The notes under the pieces were generated by a model. That model saw nothing but the letters and a program-made list of their open reading frames with translations, was not told the DNA's origin and did no database searches. Source: Marsupella aquatica (Eukaryota > Marchantiophyta). From it: 64,000 bases of DNA. Made by a program: the position numbers and the translations under genes. The stretch covers positions 8,122,001 through 8,186,000 of the forward strand of contig OZ316898.1 in the NCBI GenBank assembly GCA_973895155.1, given 5' to 3'. Positions 25,473-36,859 of the stretch are shown here, one piece after another; positions within the stretch are counted from its first letter, which is position 1, and each line of letters begins with the position of its first letter.

Positions 25473-26358
25473 GCATGACCTTCTCTCGTTGGTCCAAGTT
25501 GTCTGGTCTGGTGTGGCGTGGCGCATGGCCTGCCCCGTGTGCCATCCATCCAGCAAGATTAATGCGAACAGAGCAGACTTGAAGCAGCACGATCGGAAGA
25601 TAGTTGCGGCTAGAATGGGATTTGTTCAGTAAAGACAAAAACCGTTTGCATGGTCAAGGGCATTAGTCTATCTATTGTCTATGTATCGATCTTGTCGGGA
25701 AGTGAAAGGTTCGTAGATGGCGATCGTCACTCATCATTCATCAATATGATTCTTGTAAAAGAAATTCTGACATTCATTAGGAGAATCAATCCCATGGGCC
25801 GGGACTAGAACTCTGCTGGGTGGCTGGCTTCCTCGCCTTTCTGGCTGTTGGCTGGCTAATTTTGACTGCAAGTGCCCCCCGAGCTACATGTGTGTAGCTG
25901 ACTTATTATTAGTCACATCGAGCCCACCACAGAGCTGGACATATCCCACATTATGGACTCCTTTGAATTTTGTCTTCTTGAACTGGAATAGTGCTTTTTT
26001 GCAGGAAGGACAAGCTTAATTACTGCACCCGGGTTTACAAATATTTACCTCTCTTCCCCTTCAAATTTTGGATTCTGTTGAACGAGTATTTTAATTTTGG
26101 ATTCTGTTGAACTTGTAATCAGCCTTCAGTTGAATGAATTCGACTTTGAATTTTAAAGTTTATTTTCAAATCATCGAGTACGATGGAGCGCATGTAATGC
26201 AGAGACGCCAAATACAATGCAGCGCACATAGCGCAGCGAGAACAGGGGAGGCGTTCATGCGCCGCGACATTGTCGCAGCGGCCACACAGAATGAATGGGT
26301 CTTTGCAGAACTAGCTCAGTCATTTTAACTTAGGTGTGTGCAATGGCGTTCCATGAGA

Positions 26359-26720
26359 TACACTGGCCCCCAGTGTCTTGTACTCTTGTAAGAGAAGAGA
26401 TCTCCAGTTCAAGGGGGTTTTGTAGGTACACTGGCCCCCACTGTCTTGCAAGAGATCTCCAACCCAAGGGGTTTTGTTACAACTGGGTGTTGACCAAACA
26501 CACTAAAGAAAATCTAAAAAGTAAGGTCCAACCCACTCACTCTAACCCTATCTGGATTTCAGGAACCTGGTTTTTGGTTAGTGTATTTGTGTATGAGAGC
26601 TTAGGGTGGCTTTACAAGAACTTGGGGGCAGCAATTCCTTTTTTTCTAAGGGAGAGGTCCAATCCTAGCCATTTATATGTGGGAACTGGCCACATTTCAC
26701 TTTACATGAACTTGGGGGCA
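26359..26720. repeat. Short tandem duplications
   Basis: ACACTGGCCCCCA.TGTCTTG followed by GAGATCTCCA recurs at 26360 and 26428 (period 68). GAACTTGGGGGCA recurs near 26620 and 26706. Confidence 0.6.
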
Positions 26721-27040
26721 CAATCAAACAAAAGCATTATTGAACCTAGTCATCTGTCAATGGGCCCCTTCTTTTGCTGATGTGTGCAAACTTTTTTGTC
26801 AAAAACTTAGACCTCCTCTTGAGATGGTCTAAAAACTTAGAGCAAACTGTCGCTTATTTTCAGGGAATTGCATTGAAACATTTTGGCTCAGGCATTTTAA
26901 CTTTTGTGAAAAGAAATGGCCATCAACTTTGCTCTGGATGGAGAAAGACTGAACAGCCCCCACCGTTTTGTAAAGCCCCCCTTATATAATAGTCTCCTTA
27001 TTGGGTTTGTTGCTGGGTTTCAAGATCTCAATATATGGCT

Positions 27041-27136
27041 GTCAGATGTTGATACCTGCTCTTTAGGGAAAATCACCCATGAGGGTTGGTCAGATGTTGA
27101 TACCTGCTCTTTAGGGAAAATTACCCATGAGGGTTG
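27041..27136. repeat. 48-bp perfect-like tandem duplication
   Basis: Copies at 27041-27088 and 27089-27136 differ at one base (AATCACC versus AATTACC), so the duplication is young. Confidence 0.95.
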
Positions 27137-27279
27137 GGGCTGCTTCTCAGTTGGCCCCTAAAGATACATACACTAAACTAAATATAGAACATTGTCAGAC
27201 TGGGTATTCAACGTACCCAATAATAATAATGTACCCAATAAGCAAAACCCCTTGGGTTAGAGATGCTCTAAAGCTCCCC

Positions 27280-27703
27280 TTAGAGTATCTCCAATGGTGT
27301 AGGCTATTTGCTCATTGTCTACATTAAATATAGCATAAAAGGTTATCTTATTTTAGGTTGGTGTATATAGCAAAGATGATATGTCAAAAAGCAAGCCCAA
27401 TGGTTACTGGGTTTTTTAGTATCTCCTACATATGGACCCTTGGATGCTAATCATTGGATCTTGGAGAACCCATGAATGAATCCTGAATTCAGTCAATGCG
27501 CTATAGAACAACTCATGTACAGATCCAATAACCAAAAAACCCAGTAAGGTCAGAAATGAATAGTGCTAGACTAACCCATTGGGATTCCCTTTTTCGTTGA
27601 ACCTTATTGGGTTTGGGAACCTTATTGGGTTTGGTCACCTTACTGGGTTTGGTCAACTTAGTGTTACAGTAGACCAACCTAGTGACTTGTGGAGATGCTC
27701 TTA
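27280..27703. mobile_element. Harbinger/Tourist-like MITE
   Basis: The left end is GAGTATCTCCAATGG from 27283 and the right end TTGTGGAGATGCTC up to 27700. These are inverted terminal repeats matching at 9 of the first 10 bases. Both sides are flanked by TTA (27280-27282 and 27701-27703), the 3-bp target duplication typical of PIF/Harbinger elements. The interior is about 420 bp, AT-rich and non-coding, with TTATTGGGTTTGG-type short tandem repeats near 27600-27660. A further GAGATGCTCTAA end lies just outside at 27261, suggesting an older neighbour. Confidence 0.65.
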
Positions 27704-28353
27704 GTTTGCTATTCTGGGGATTCTCCTTGGTACTCTTATGTGTGTGTTTCGTTCTTTGATCCTCTTAGTTTTCCCTTTGTTTGCTTGTCTTTATGGACCC
27801 CACTAGAGGTCCCTTCCAAAATTCGAGACTCCACAGCATGCCATGTCATCATGACGCGCTCCAAACAGGTATAGATTGGTTTAAAAAATAAAATCACTTC
27901 ATCATTCGTGTTTGTGGCAGGATTTTGGTAAAATTGAGGACACCATGCCGTAAACCTTGATGTAAAAATGTTTGAAAAATAACCTTTTATTTACCCTAGG
28001 TAACAGACTGTTCAATTAGTAGGAGGTCCACCTTCCATGTTTTTTACTGAGTAACCGCTGCCCACCCGCATTCTGAATTGTGTTTCAATTGAATAATAAT
28101 TAAATCTCTCTCGGCAAGTTGATCTGATGACAAAGTCATCGTGACAATTTTCTCGACCTCCTGCTGCCACAAAGGAAGAAGTGGACATGATTCTATGTTG
28201 GATCACTCAGCACTCCTTTCCATGGCGTCATCATTGCACTTCCTACCTCAGTGATGCCTCTCGTTACTGTTAGATTGTCCAACGCATGAGGCACGAGCGA
28301 ACGAAAGAGAAGCAAGCTTAGCAGGGTTTAGTAAGGGCCTCGTCTACGTGCAG

Positions 28354-28482
28354 ATGGTGTTGAAGAGCCTGGGCATGAAAGAAGGACATAGTTATAAGAA
28401 GTGTCAGCAAATGATCAAGGGAGTCGATGCGGACGGTAATGGGAAGGTGGACTTTCAGGAGTTCAAGGGGTCCATGAACTAA
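28354..28482 (+). pseudogene. Calmodulin-like EF-hand fragment (C-terminal end)
   Basis: A 42-codon frame ending in TAA encodes VLKSLGMKEG, then KKCQQMIKGVDADGNGK, then VDFQEF. This is the last EF-hand of a calmodulin-like protein. The loop D-A-D-G-N-G-K-V-D-F-Q-E has all expected calcium ligands (positions 1, 3, 5, 7, 9, 12). The frame stays open upstream to about 28250 but without EF-hand similarity, so the other EF-hands are absent. Either it is a truncated copy, or it is a last exon whose upstream exons I could not find. Calcium binding by a product is unproven. Confidence 0.6.
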
Positions 28483-28489
28483 TTATTGG

Positions 28490-31205
28490 GTTGGGTAGTG
28501 TTGCCCCGTTGAGTGTTATACTTGAATTTGCTCCTTTGAATCTTTTATTCTGCCTTGAATGGGTTGTTTACTTCCTTCTTGGAATCTTGTGTCCCTCCGA
28601 CTTGAAAAAAGAAACAAAAGAACTATAATGTATACAAAAAGGAAACAGTAGAGTGCAATTAAGGGAAAGCAAAAGAGATCCAATGGACAAACACCAAACG
28701 TTGAAAAGAGGCAAATGCAACTGACAACCGAATGTGAAGAAGAAGAAAAGAAAGGGGAAAATGCTATCACTTCACTAAAGGCATGGACTAAGGGTAGACA
28801 TCTAAAGTGAATGAGGTTTATAATTGATTGTTTTAAAGGAAAGCTGCCCGGCACTGGACTTTCAGACGTGGTTTCGTCCCCCTCTTCCCAACGAAAAAGA
28901 AAATATTTTTACTGAAAAAGTGCAAATATAATACTCCACCAAAAATTGGAGGAACAAAAGTCCACCCAGGACCAACAAACTGCCTAATATGAATCTGTTC
29001 CTCTCCTTCGATGATTTTTTTTTTTAAAATTTCCCCTCTGTATCTTGACCTGGTCTATCCCTATCCACTCCTTCCTCTCTCAAATATAAATAGAAACTTC
29101 CACCAAAATTTATAAATCAGGGAAAATCAAAGGACAGTGAAAGGAATGAAAAAGAGGTCCAAAGAGGACATCAAAGCTTTCCGGCCTTCTCTTCATTTGT
29201 GTAGCTTCACGTTTTGGAGAATGTAGCTTTGCTTGTCTTGTTCTGTTGTTAGTGCTGTTGGTCATCTTTCTGCTTTTGAGTTTAGCTATCCGACTCTAGT
29301 TTCTTGTGATGTCTTGTTCCATTAGTAACCTTCCTTTGGATTCGGGTTCCATGTCTTGTTCTATCAATACTATATTTCTTCAGGAAGTGATATATTGTAC
29401 TTTTATTCATGGATACTATCTTGTTTCACTTGTGACTTTAGACATACGCTTGTCGGTTTGGATCGTTTATCTTTCTTCGAAGGCCTTGTTCCATTATTAT
29501 CTTTGGTACTGATTATGCCTTGGTTTCTAGTTTCCCATCCCTATCATCTTTTCCAGGTTACACGTACATAGAAAACGTATCAGAAATAGCAGGTTGTAGT
29601 AAGATGACTAAATATGCAATCGTTGGAATGTCAAGACAAATACTAGTGTTTGGTCAACTCTCGTGCAATCCCTACCACACGTCTATTTTCTGAAGCCCAC
29701 CTACTCCCAAAGATGCCTACTGGTGGCATCCTATGATTGAACTTATCATATGAATTGGACTACCGTGGTAGCTATGCAAGCCTCCTTTGTGTCTTCTAGC
29801 TGGGCTGGGTTCTAAAATCAACAGCAAAGTTTCTTTCGTTTGCATCAATGAAGTCATGTTTTAAGGAGCATAAATCGTATGAAGATTCTCTGCATTTCTG
29901 CTAATTTGGTTAGATTGTTTACTTTCTTAGCTTTACTTTCGAGGGTAGGATATCTTATATTAGACTCGTTCTTGTCTTAAGTTGGTCATTGTGCCTTTGG
30001 GTTTGGGTAATGTTTGTACTATCTTTTTGAAAGTATGTGTGCGAATAAAACGGTAGATAGGGGCGGTCAGCATGAGTATTTGATAAGTAAATCTTGACTC
30101 GTTAACTCCAATGCACAAAGAGTGCCGAAGTTTCTTAAAGCAGAACAAACCAAGAACTGCAGTGGATTTATTTTTGTACTACTCATCGATTGGAATAGTA
30201 GGATTTCTCAAACTCTTCCCAATTAGTACAACGCGGAGTCATCAATCAAAATAGGACATACTCCACGTTCGTCCTTCAATTCTTTCGTTGGAGATCTTGA
30301 TAAACTTTAGTGCTTCCAAAGATAATAGCTATTGCACCACGATGCCTCTTCTCACGCATGATGATACTGATATCCACAGTTATTTATTCACCTGTTGTTT
30401 CCAAATTGGAACTGTCGTGAGGAATCTGCTACTTTTGTGTTGGACATTATCGAATTCCCCACAGGCACATGCGTCTGTCTATTTCAGGTACAAACATGCA
30501 CTTGTATTTATGTCGACCATGATTCTACTTAGTCAAAACAGAAGCTCCAATGGGTCACAAGGGTTGACCACAGGCTTGGATGGATTGTCGAAATGTGCAT
30601 GGATCATTATGAATTAAATTTTTTTAGTGAGATAACACCTTCTTTTGTATGAGGCTCACATCATTTGAATAGGATAATGTACTGGTTGGAGTGCTTTAAT
30701 GCACTCAGAAATACAAAGAGAAAAAAAATCACAAAAGTCTTTACGATGTGATCCAGTTGGGGACAATCTTGAATCATTATTGCTCACCGAGATAACACTA
30801 TTTTTTGGTATGAATGCTCAGATTATTTGATGTCAAAAAGTGTTTTGTCCATTGGGGACAAATATGGTGGTCCATATTGAGCATCAACTTAGTGTCACTC
30901 AATTCCAATTGAAAAGTTCATGTATTTTTCCTAGCGGGTACTTTGCCTCTTTTCTCCTGTTGTACGTTGCCCTCTGGAATTCGGTCGTTTTAAAAGGTAG
31001 GTGATTGATTTTCTGTATTTGGCTCATTAACACCAATATTTTATTCAGACGAACTAAAACCTTTGCCAACGCTAAACTCTAGCCTCATTTGCAGTTGAGT
31101 AGAATCGGATCAAAGAAAATATATACACACTTTTTACAGAAAGGGACCAAACAGAGTACAAAAAAATAAACAAAAGAGTGTCGAAGTGGACAAAACCAAA
31201 TGTAA
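28490..31205. other. Intergenic DNA without recognised genes
   Basis: Frames at 28516-28854 (minus), 29306-29571 and 30288-30617 are low-complexity or unrecognised. No RNA gene was seen. Confidence 0.3.
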
Positions 31206-31212
31206 AAGAAGT

Positions 31213-31370
31213 GAGCAAAAGGGAACCCCTAAACACCAAGAAAGAGTAACTAAAAGTCAGAAATGAGCAATAGGGAACCCTCTAAAAACCAAGAAAGAGA
31301 AACTAAAAGTAAGAAATGAGCAATAAGGAACCCCCTAAAAATCAAGAAAGAGGAACTAAAACTAATCCAA
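31213..31370. repeat. 52/53-bp tandem repeat, three copies
   Basis: GAGCAA followed by GGGAACCC or GGAACCCC, then CAAGAAAGAG.AACTAAAA, at 31213, 31265 and 31318. It is A-rich and imperfect. Confidence 0.85.
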
Positions 31371-31379
31371 ACTGATCGA

Positions 31380-34030
31380 GGTCCTCATCATTCCTAGCAA
31401 ATGTGGCAAAAAGCTAATGGTCCACATCAAGTGTCAAAACTAGATCGGCCAGTGGGATTGGAACATCCTCTAGGGGAGCTAGCCGTTGCGGGGGCACACT
31501 AGCACCCACTGTAAAAGATCGATGATAGATGGCCCGAGCTTGAGCACGCTATAAGGTGACTGAATGCATTGGTGAAGGTGCGTGGTCAAAACAGATAGTG
31601 GGGGTCCGGTGGGACCCATACGACCATGAACATCCCGGGCAGCTTGCCAAATAAACCCATCAAACTGAGGATGAAGACGCCTGAATATCTCCGGAGCAAG
31701 GGGAAGGAAGCTGTCGGATGAAGCTCGGATCAAAGAGCAAAGGTTGAGATGACCACTGTTGTAACTCTTCTTGAGCGGCAACAGAACAGAATCAGATACT
31801 TCCACCTCACAGCGAAGGCCACCTATACAAAATGATGTTCTCGCGAACAGAGACTCAAAACCAGTGTACATTGACATTTTTTACACTTCCATCCATTGAC
31901 ACTCTTCTCATTCCTAAAACATTTGAAATCAAAGTTTAGCATTTAATACCTCCCCTAACTTCCATCTGAATAGATTTTCTTGGGTGTCTTAGAACTGGCT
32001 TGGAAAGATCTTTCCAACCATTCTAAAAATCAATCCATCCCTCAGTACACACACTTAGCGCTTCCATCATCCATCACTCGACGTACACACTTTGCACTTT
32101 CAAACATTGTTGAGCAACTAAATTTGACATTCAGTATTTCCCTTGAAACTCATATCCATTAAATTTTATATCTTAATTAGAAACGGTTTGAAAAAAAATT
32201 CTCGATGAACCTAACATGATTAAATTTCATTTGATAGAACAAAAAATTTCCAAAGTTGCGTAGTTCTCTTGCCATCCGCCTGGGATGCAAAAGTCTATCC
32301 AAGCATTTTGGGCAAATATAGAGATCCATTGGGGCAAAAGAATTTCCAAGCATTTTTGCACACCTGGAGGTCCCATCATGGCTGCAACCTCCAACCGATG
32401 ATTTTCTTGTGTAAACTATAACCTTATTTTTGTAAACTTCTTGACCAAGTTGGATAATTTAATTTATTGAAAAGGTGAACATCGTAAAAACTACTGATCC
32501 AGCCTAATCAGTCTCATGAAAGACAACTTGACGCCTTCAAAGCGGAACTGCAACGTAGGGTCCTCTCGTTTGATTGACGAAGACAAATGCATGTCACAAG
32601 GTCAGGTGACTTGTGAACAGAAACTTTGTGATGGAACTCCACCACATGGACCTTTGATGGGCTTTCACGTACAGACACTCTTTCAGAGCTTGCCTTCTCC
32701 AAACTTATTAACGTGAAGACGCGTCTAGTTCCTGCTGTTGCCTGGCGTTGGAATTTCTATCGAGGAGCACGTCGGTCAATATGTACGAATTGCGAGATCC
32801 AGAAGGTTAGAAGACGGAACCAACTTATGGGGAACAGGTTGGATCGCTCGATTCTCAGAACTAATAATGACGTAGGAGATCTTGAGTACCTTCTCTCCGG
32901 GATTGGCTGACTACAGAGCAACAGATTTCCTCAGCACTTTGGCATGGTGAACTATTTTCCAGCCCTGCACTATGCCATCAGATAGCCTAGTCGGGAAATG
33001 AATGAGATTGCTTACAACGCGATATGGTACAGTACCGCAATCGATGTTCAACCAACTTGGCGACATACCACACTCAGTTCAAATGATTGCGGCCAGATCT
33101 CTCACATGATTTGGATCCCTGCAACTAGTTGGACGATGTGGACAAGCAACCTGAACAGTGATCTACCTGTAGAGGTGGCAACTTGAGGACCGGAACGAAC
33201 TATACTACAAATCACAATTCCTTCTGTCAAGGACGATTGAAGTGTCATCTCAGTCGCCTGTACTGATCAAGAAACAGTCCCGTTCCCACAATGAATTTCC
33301 CACACACCTCTCGCAATTCACATCGCACCTAAATGGATACTGTTACCGTGAGATGCAGAGTAAAAATCGTTACTTATCCAAAGCGAATTGCAGACTCAGC
33401 AGTTACTACTAATTGCTTACGATAAGTAGTAACTACCTTCCAGTTGTACTCTTACAAGTCACATTCCAGTCCCAATTTCCGGAGCTCCACCAACCCTTTG
33501 ATGAACACTACCACTGTCCGTAATCATGCAAATTCCGAGTCCTACCTTGAATCATCCCACGATACTTGAAGTGGAGCTCCGAACGACAGCATGTGCGTAA
33601 AGGTAGATTACCACATGATGTGCACGAATGCTGCTCGGACGACTGATAAAGCCCAAAGGAGAGAAAGGGAGTACCATCACAACGCACATGGTGACTTGCA
33701 ACGACAGAAGTGTTAGCATAGTTAGCATAGAGCCAACGCGTATCCAGATCGAGAAAAAAAAGCATTAAGAGTGGAGAGACTCAAAATACAGCCGACGACG
33801 ATGAGACGCTTTACAGTTCCGGAACAAATGACAAGTTTATTTGACCTCGTAGAATGGCATGGCAGTAGATACGACGAATTATCATATCAATGTGTTGAAG
33901 CAGTGCAATGTGTCCTAAAGAACGTAATTACAAATGTCATTCTAGATCATGATTGCTTCTGATTAGCACAGCCAGCAATTGGACATAGTGCCGAGAAAAA
34001 TGTGCATGAGAAGTGTGAAGTTGCACACGG
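31380..34030. other. Intergenic DNA, unassigned frames
   Basis: The 132-codon minus-strand frame at 31479-31877 and several 60-85-codon frames between 32514 and 33962 have no domain I recognise and no consistent splice chain. Confidence 0.3.
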
Positions 34031-34041
34031 AATCCGTTTAG

Positions 34042-34111
34042 ACATAAACGTTGTTCGTCTGACGATGACATTCGAAGCATTGACGATGCATCAAACGAAC
34101 AACGTTTATGT
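34042..34111. repeat. Short perfect inverted repeat (hairpin)
   Basis: ACATAAACGTTGTTCGT (34042-34058) is perfectly reverse-complementary to 34095-34111, with a 36-base loop. Confidence 0.9.
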
Positions 34112-34727
34112 AACAACACCAGAAGTTCCTGTCGCAACGTAAGTTATCCCGGCCAAAAATGCTTGACAAAAGAATGCTTTACCAAGGTGAAGATGCAGCA
34201 ACCGTGAAGCGGCTCCCCTCAAACGTCACCTACTCGAGATGATCAATCTATATACACTAATCCAAACTCTAATCCTTGCAACCTACTATTTCCGGATAGA
34301 CCACACAAACATCCCCTGTCCCAGAACAAACTGGCAGATTGCTCAAATTTGAGGATGCTCGGCCCCGTCTAATAAAACCGACTAACACTCTCCGTGGCGG
34401 AAAGTACAACGGTCTGCACCGCAGCTGGTGTGGCAGTATTCTCACTCGGGCAAGTGATCCGAGCGTTAGTACACGCCGTCCCGTCCCTGGAAACCACTGG
34501 CGCTATTGTCGGGGGTCTGCGGAAACTTGATATGTTTCTGTGTAGATTTCCTTCCGAACAGCAATATGTGCGTTTAATCTCAGATACGTTGTAGTCCTCC
34601 ACAACAATAGATTCCATCCATATCTCGGCACAAAACTTCAAGCTCCTTCGCCAATAGGACCAAGCAAGGAAACTAGTCAAGGCGTGGGGAAGTTGCCTTT
34701 CCAAAATTTATCTCCAGTAGATACAAG

Positions 34728-35342
34728 TTATCGTACATTAGCTTCCGGCTTTGGCAGCGCCAGGATGTGATGCCTACCCCCGAGAGACAGATTTGCGGAA
34801 GGTTTACAGAGAAGTTTTAAGGACGAAGAGCTCAAGTGCCGCCTTCCCAACCTTTCGTAGCAATCGATAGAAAAAAGCGACAAAGAGAGATGAACTTCGT
34901 CCCTGGTCCATTCGCGATCCACATTTGATTGACCAGGTAAGGACGAGGGTAGGGGTTGTGGTACTCTTCGCCCCCGTGCCGATAAAGGCCGCAAGCATTG
35001 TACATAAAGGCGCCGAAAGCCCCCCAGGGCCAAGACCACCGACCTCAACTGGCGTTGAGCCGTAACATGGGAGGACCAGTGCTGAATGCATACATTCTCC
35101 CACAAGGTTTCATCCTCTGCCACTTTCTTCCACTTCGTAGATACGCAAGCGGCAGTAGCCAAAGACTTGGCGTCCATGTGCTTCATAACCTCATAGATAA
35201 CATCATCGCTACTGTCGATGCTCACCTCTGCCCTGGTTCTTTGCCTCTTGGCTGCTGCTGTTGATGCTCCTCCTTCGCGGGTGATCCTTCTCTTATCTAT
35301 CTCCAGCCTTTCCAGAAACGGGCATTGAATTACTGCAAACAT
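34728..35342 (-). CDS. GID2: GID2/SLEEPY1-type F-box protein
   Basis: Single-exon gene of 204 residues. Proteins of this family are the substrate-recognition subunit of an SCF ubiquitin ligase that targets DELLA repressors in gibberellin signalling, acting in the nucleus. The F-box (DDVIYEVMKHMDAKSLATAA, about residues 46-90) is followed by the family's GGF motif (LRSVVLALGGFRRL, about 99-112) and LSL motif (DEVHLSLSLFSIDCYERL, about 148-165). The order and spacing match SLY1/GID2; lengths are 151 (SLY1) and about 212 (GID2). The N-terminal 40 residues and the serine-rich tail after 168 are not conserved. The start is the first ATG of the open frame. If the species is a bryophyte, the role may not be gibberellin-dependent. 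Confidence 0.9.
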   Translation of the reverse strand: MFAVIQCPFLERLEIDKRRITREGGASTAAAKRQRTRAEVSIDSSDDVIYEVMKHMDAKSLATAACVSTKWKKVAEDETLWENVCIQHWSSHVTAQRQLRSVVLALGGFRRLYVQCLRPLSARGRRVPQPLPSSLPGQSNVDREWTRDEVHLSLSLFSIDCYERLGRRHLSSSSLKLLCKPSANLSLGGRHHILALPKPEANVR

Positions 35343-36600
35343 TTCGTCCGACTATCTAGAATATCGAGCAAATTCTTCGAACTGGCAGCACAGTCAATTC
35401 CCGCCCGTGGTCTGCTTCCACGAGAAAACCAACTCAAGCGCCTTCACACGAGACACCAGCAACAAAATTCCACTTGGATCCAATTCCTAGACAGCTCCGC
35501 TCGAGCAGCATTGCCGAGGTAACAACATGCGTGCCAACACAATGTTTGAGGAGATATACGCTTCCCACCTCAAGAGAGTGGCAGGGGCAGGACCCACTGA
35601 GACAAGTCACGAGACTCCACGCACAACAAAATACGAAGCGATTCGCGGCAACAAGTAGCTAACAGTCTCGCGCTGCTGACGACTCAAAGATCCGCCTGTG
35701 ACCACACCACACCTACCTTTTAAAGAGGAAACAACAATCTCGCCTCAAGAGAAGAGCCGCGAGGGATGGGACCATTCACAGAAAAAACGCCTCCTCGCTC
35801 CCTCCCTGACTCCCGGCTGCTAGCAGACAGGAGAAGGAAGTTGCCTGGATTGCGCCGAAGCCACGACAAAGAGGATTCTTTCCGCACTCTTATCATCAAT
35901 CTCTCTGTTCCGCCGCATGATGAGGCTCTCGTTCTATCCCTCCGAGGACCCAACTCCTCCAAGGAACGTGAACGAAGACCACTGTACAAACCACCCCAAG
36001 GAAATGATCGATGAACCAAGTCCTGATCGCTTACAAACAAACCTCACCCGGCAGACGAGCCACTGTAATTCATTCACGCATGAACGAAGACTACAAATGC
36101 AAGCCTACAAACCGCCCCAGGGAACGGACCTTCCCCGGCAGGCGGACTATTAATTACAGAGCCATGAACGCATATTACTCATACATTCTTTCCTTGAACA
36201 TCATCGAAACGAAATCCCAGCAATTCTTCGCTCCCAGCGAGGGAATACGTCGTGAGAGGCAACAGCCAACAGACACAAAAGCAGGGAGGCAAACAGTACA
36301 TAGAATTAGTTCATCAAGGAACGAACCTTTCCTGGCAGACGTACTATTATTAATTCCTGGTGCGTCATGAACGAAGAATCCAAAATCCGAGTCACCAACG
36401 ATTCATGCATGATTACTGTTTGGATTTCATCACCCGACGTCCAAGACTCCAAGCGGACCAAGCGCGAACGAGACGAACAAGACAGAAAGAATACACCACG
36501 AAGGGGCGGATTTCACGGAATGGGTTGGTCGGTTCGTGCCAATAATAAATCAACGCTAGAATCATCTCCTGTTTCTTTCCATTCGCTAAACACGTCCTAA
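35343..36600. other. Upstream region of the F-box gene
   Basis: No convincing gene; probably promoter and 5' leader of the minus-strand F-box gene. Diverged repeats occur: GGCAGACG.. with GTACAAACC.CCCC.AGG and GAACGAAGAC recur between 35955 and 36390. Confidence 0.4.
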
Positions 36601-36796
36601 CCCAATTGTGTCAAAAGAAGTATCGTAAGAGCAGCCCCTAGCCGTGCACTTATCTACTATATTCCTTATGCTAAGAGTGCATGGGGTATTTCCTTTGGAC
36701 GGGCTGCACTACCCAATAAGTGGATAGGAAATTTATATCCATTTACTCATATGTGTTTATTGGGTCACACATCCGACTCCTCGTAACCAGCCCCCA

Positions 36797-36852
36797 TATT
36801 CCACACTTGGTGCATGACGCTACATATTCCACACTTGGTGCATGACGCTACT
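36797..36852. repeat. 28-bp tandem duplication
   Basis: TATTCCACACTTGGTGCATG plus ACGCTAC is present twice in a row (36797 and 36825). Confidence 0.9.
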
Positions 36853-36859
36853 TTATGCA

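Noticed and set aside
31479-31877. A 132-codon minus-strand frame
   Set aside because: No domain, no conserved motif and no splice partners that I could find; possibly transposon-derived but unsupported.
34369-34704. Overlapping frames on both strands just downstream of the F-box gene
   Set aside because: Likely its 3' untranslated region; the two frames contradict each other and neither resembles a known protein.
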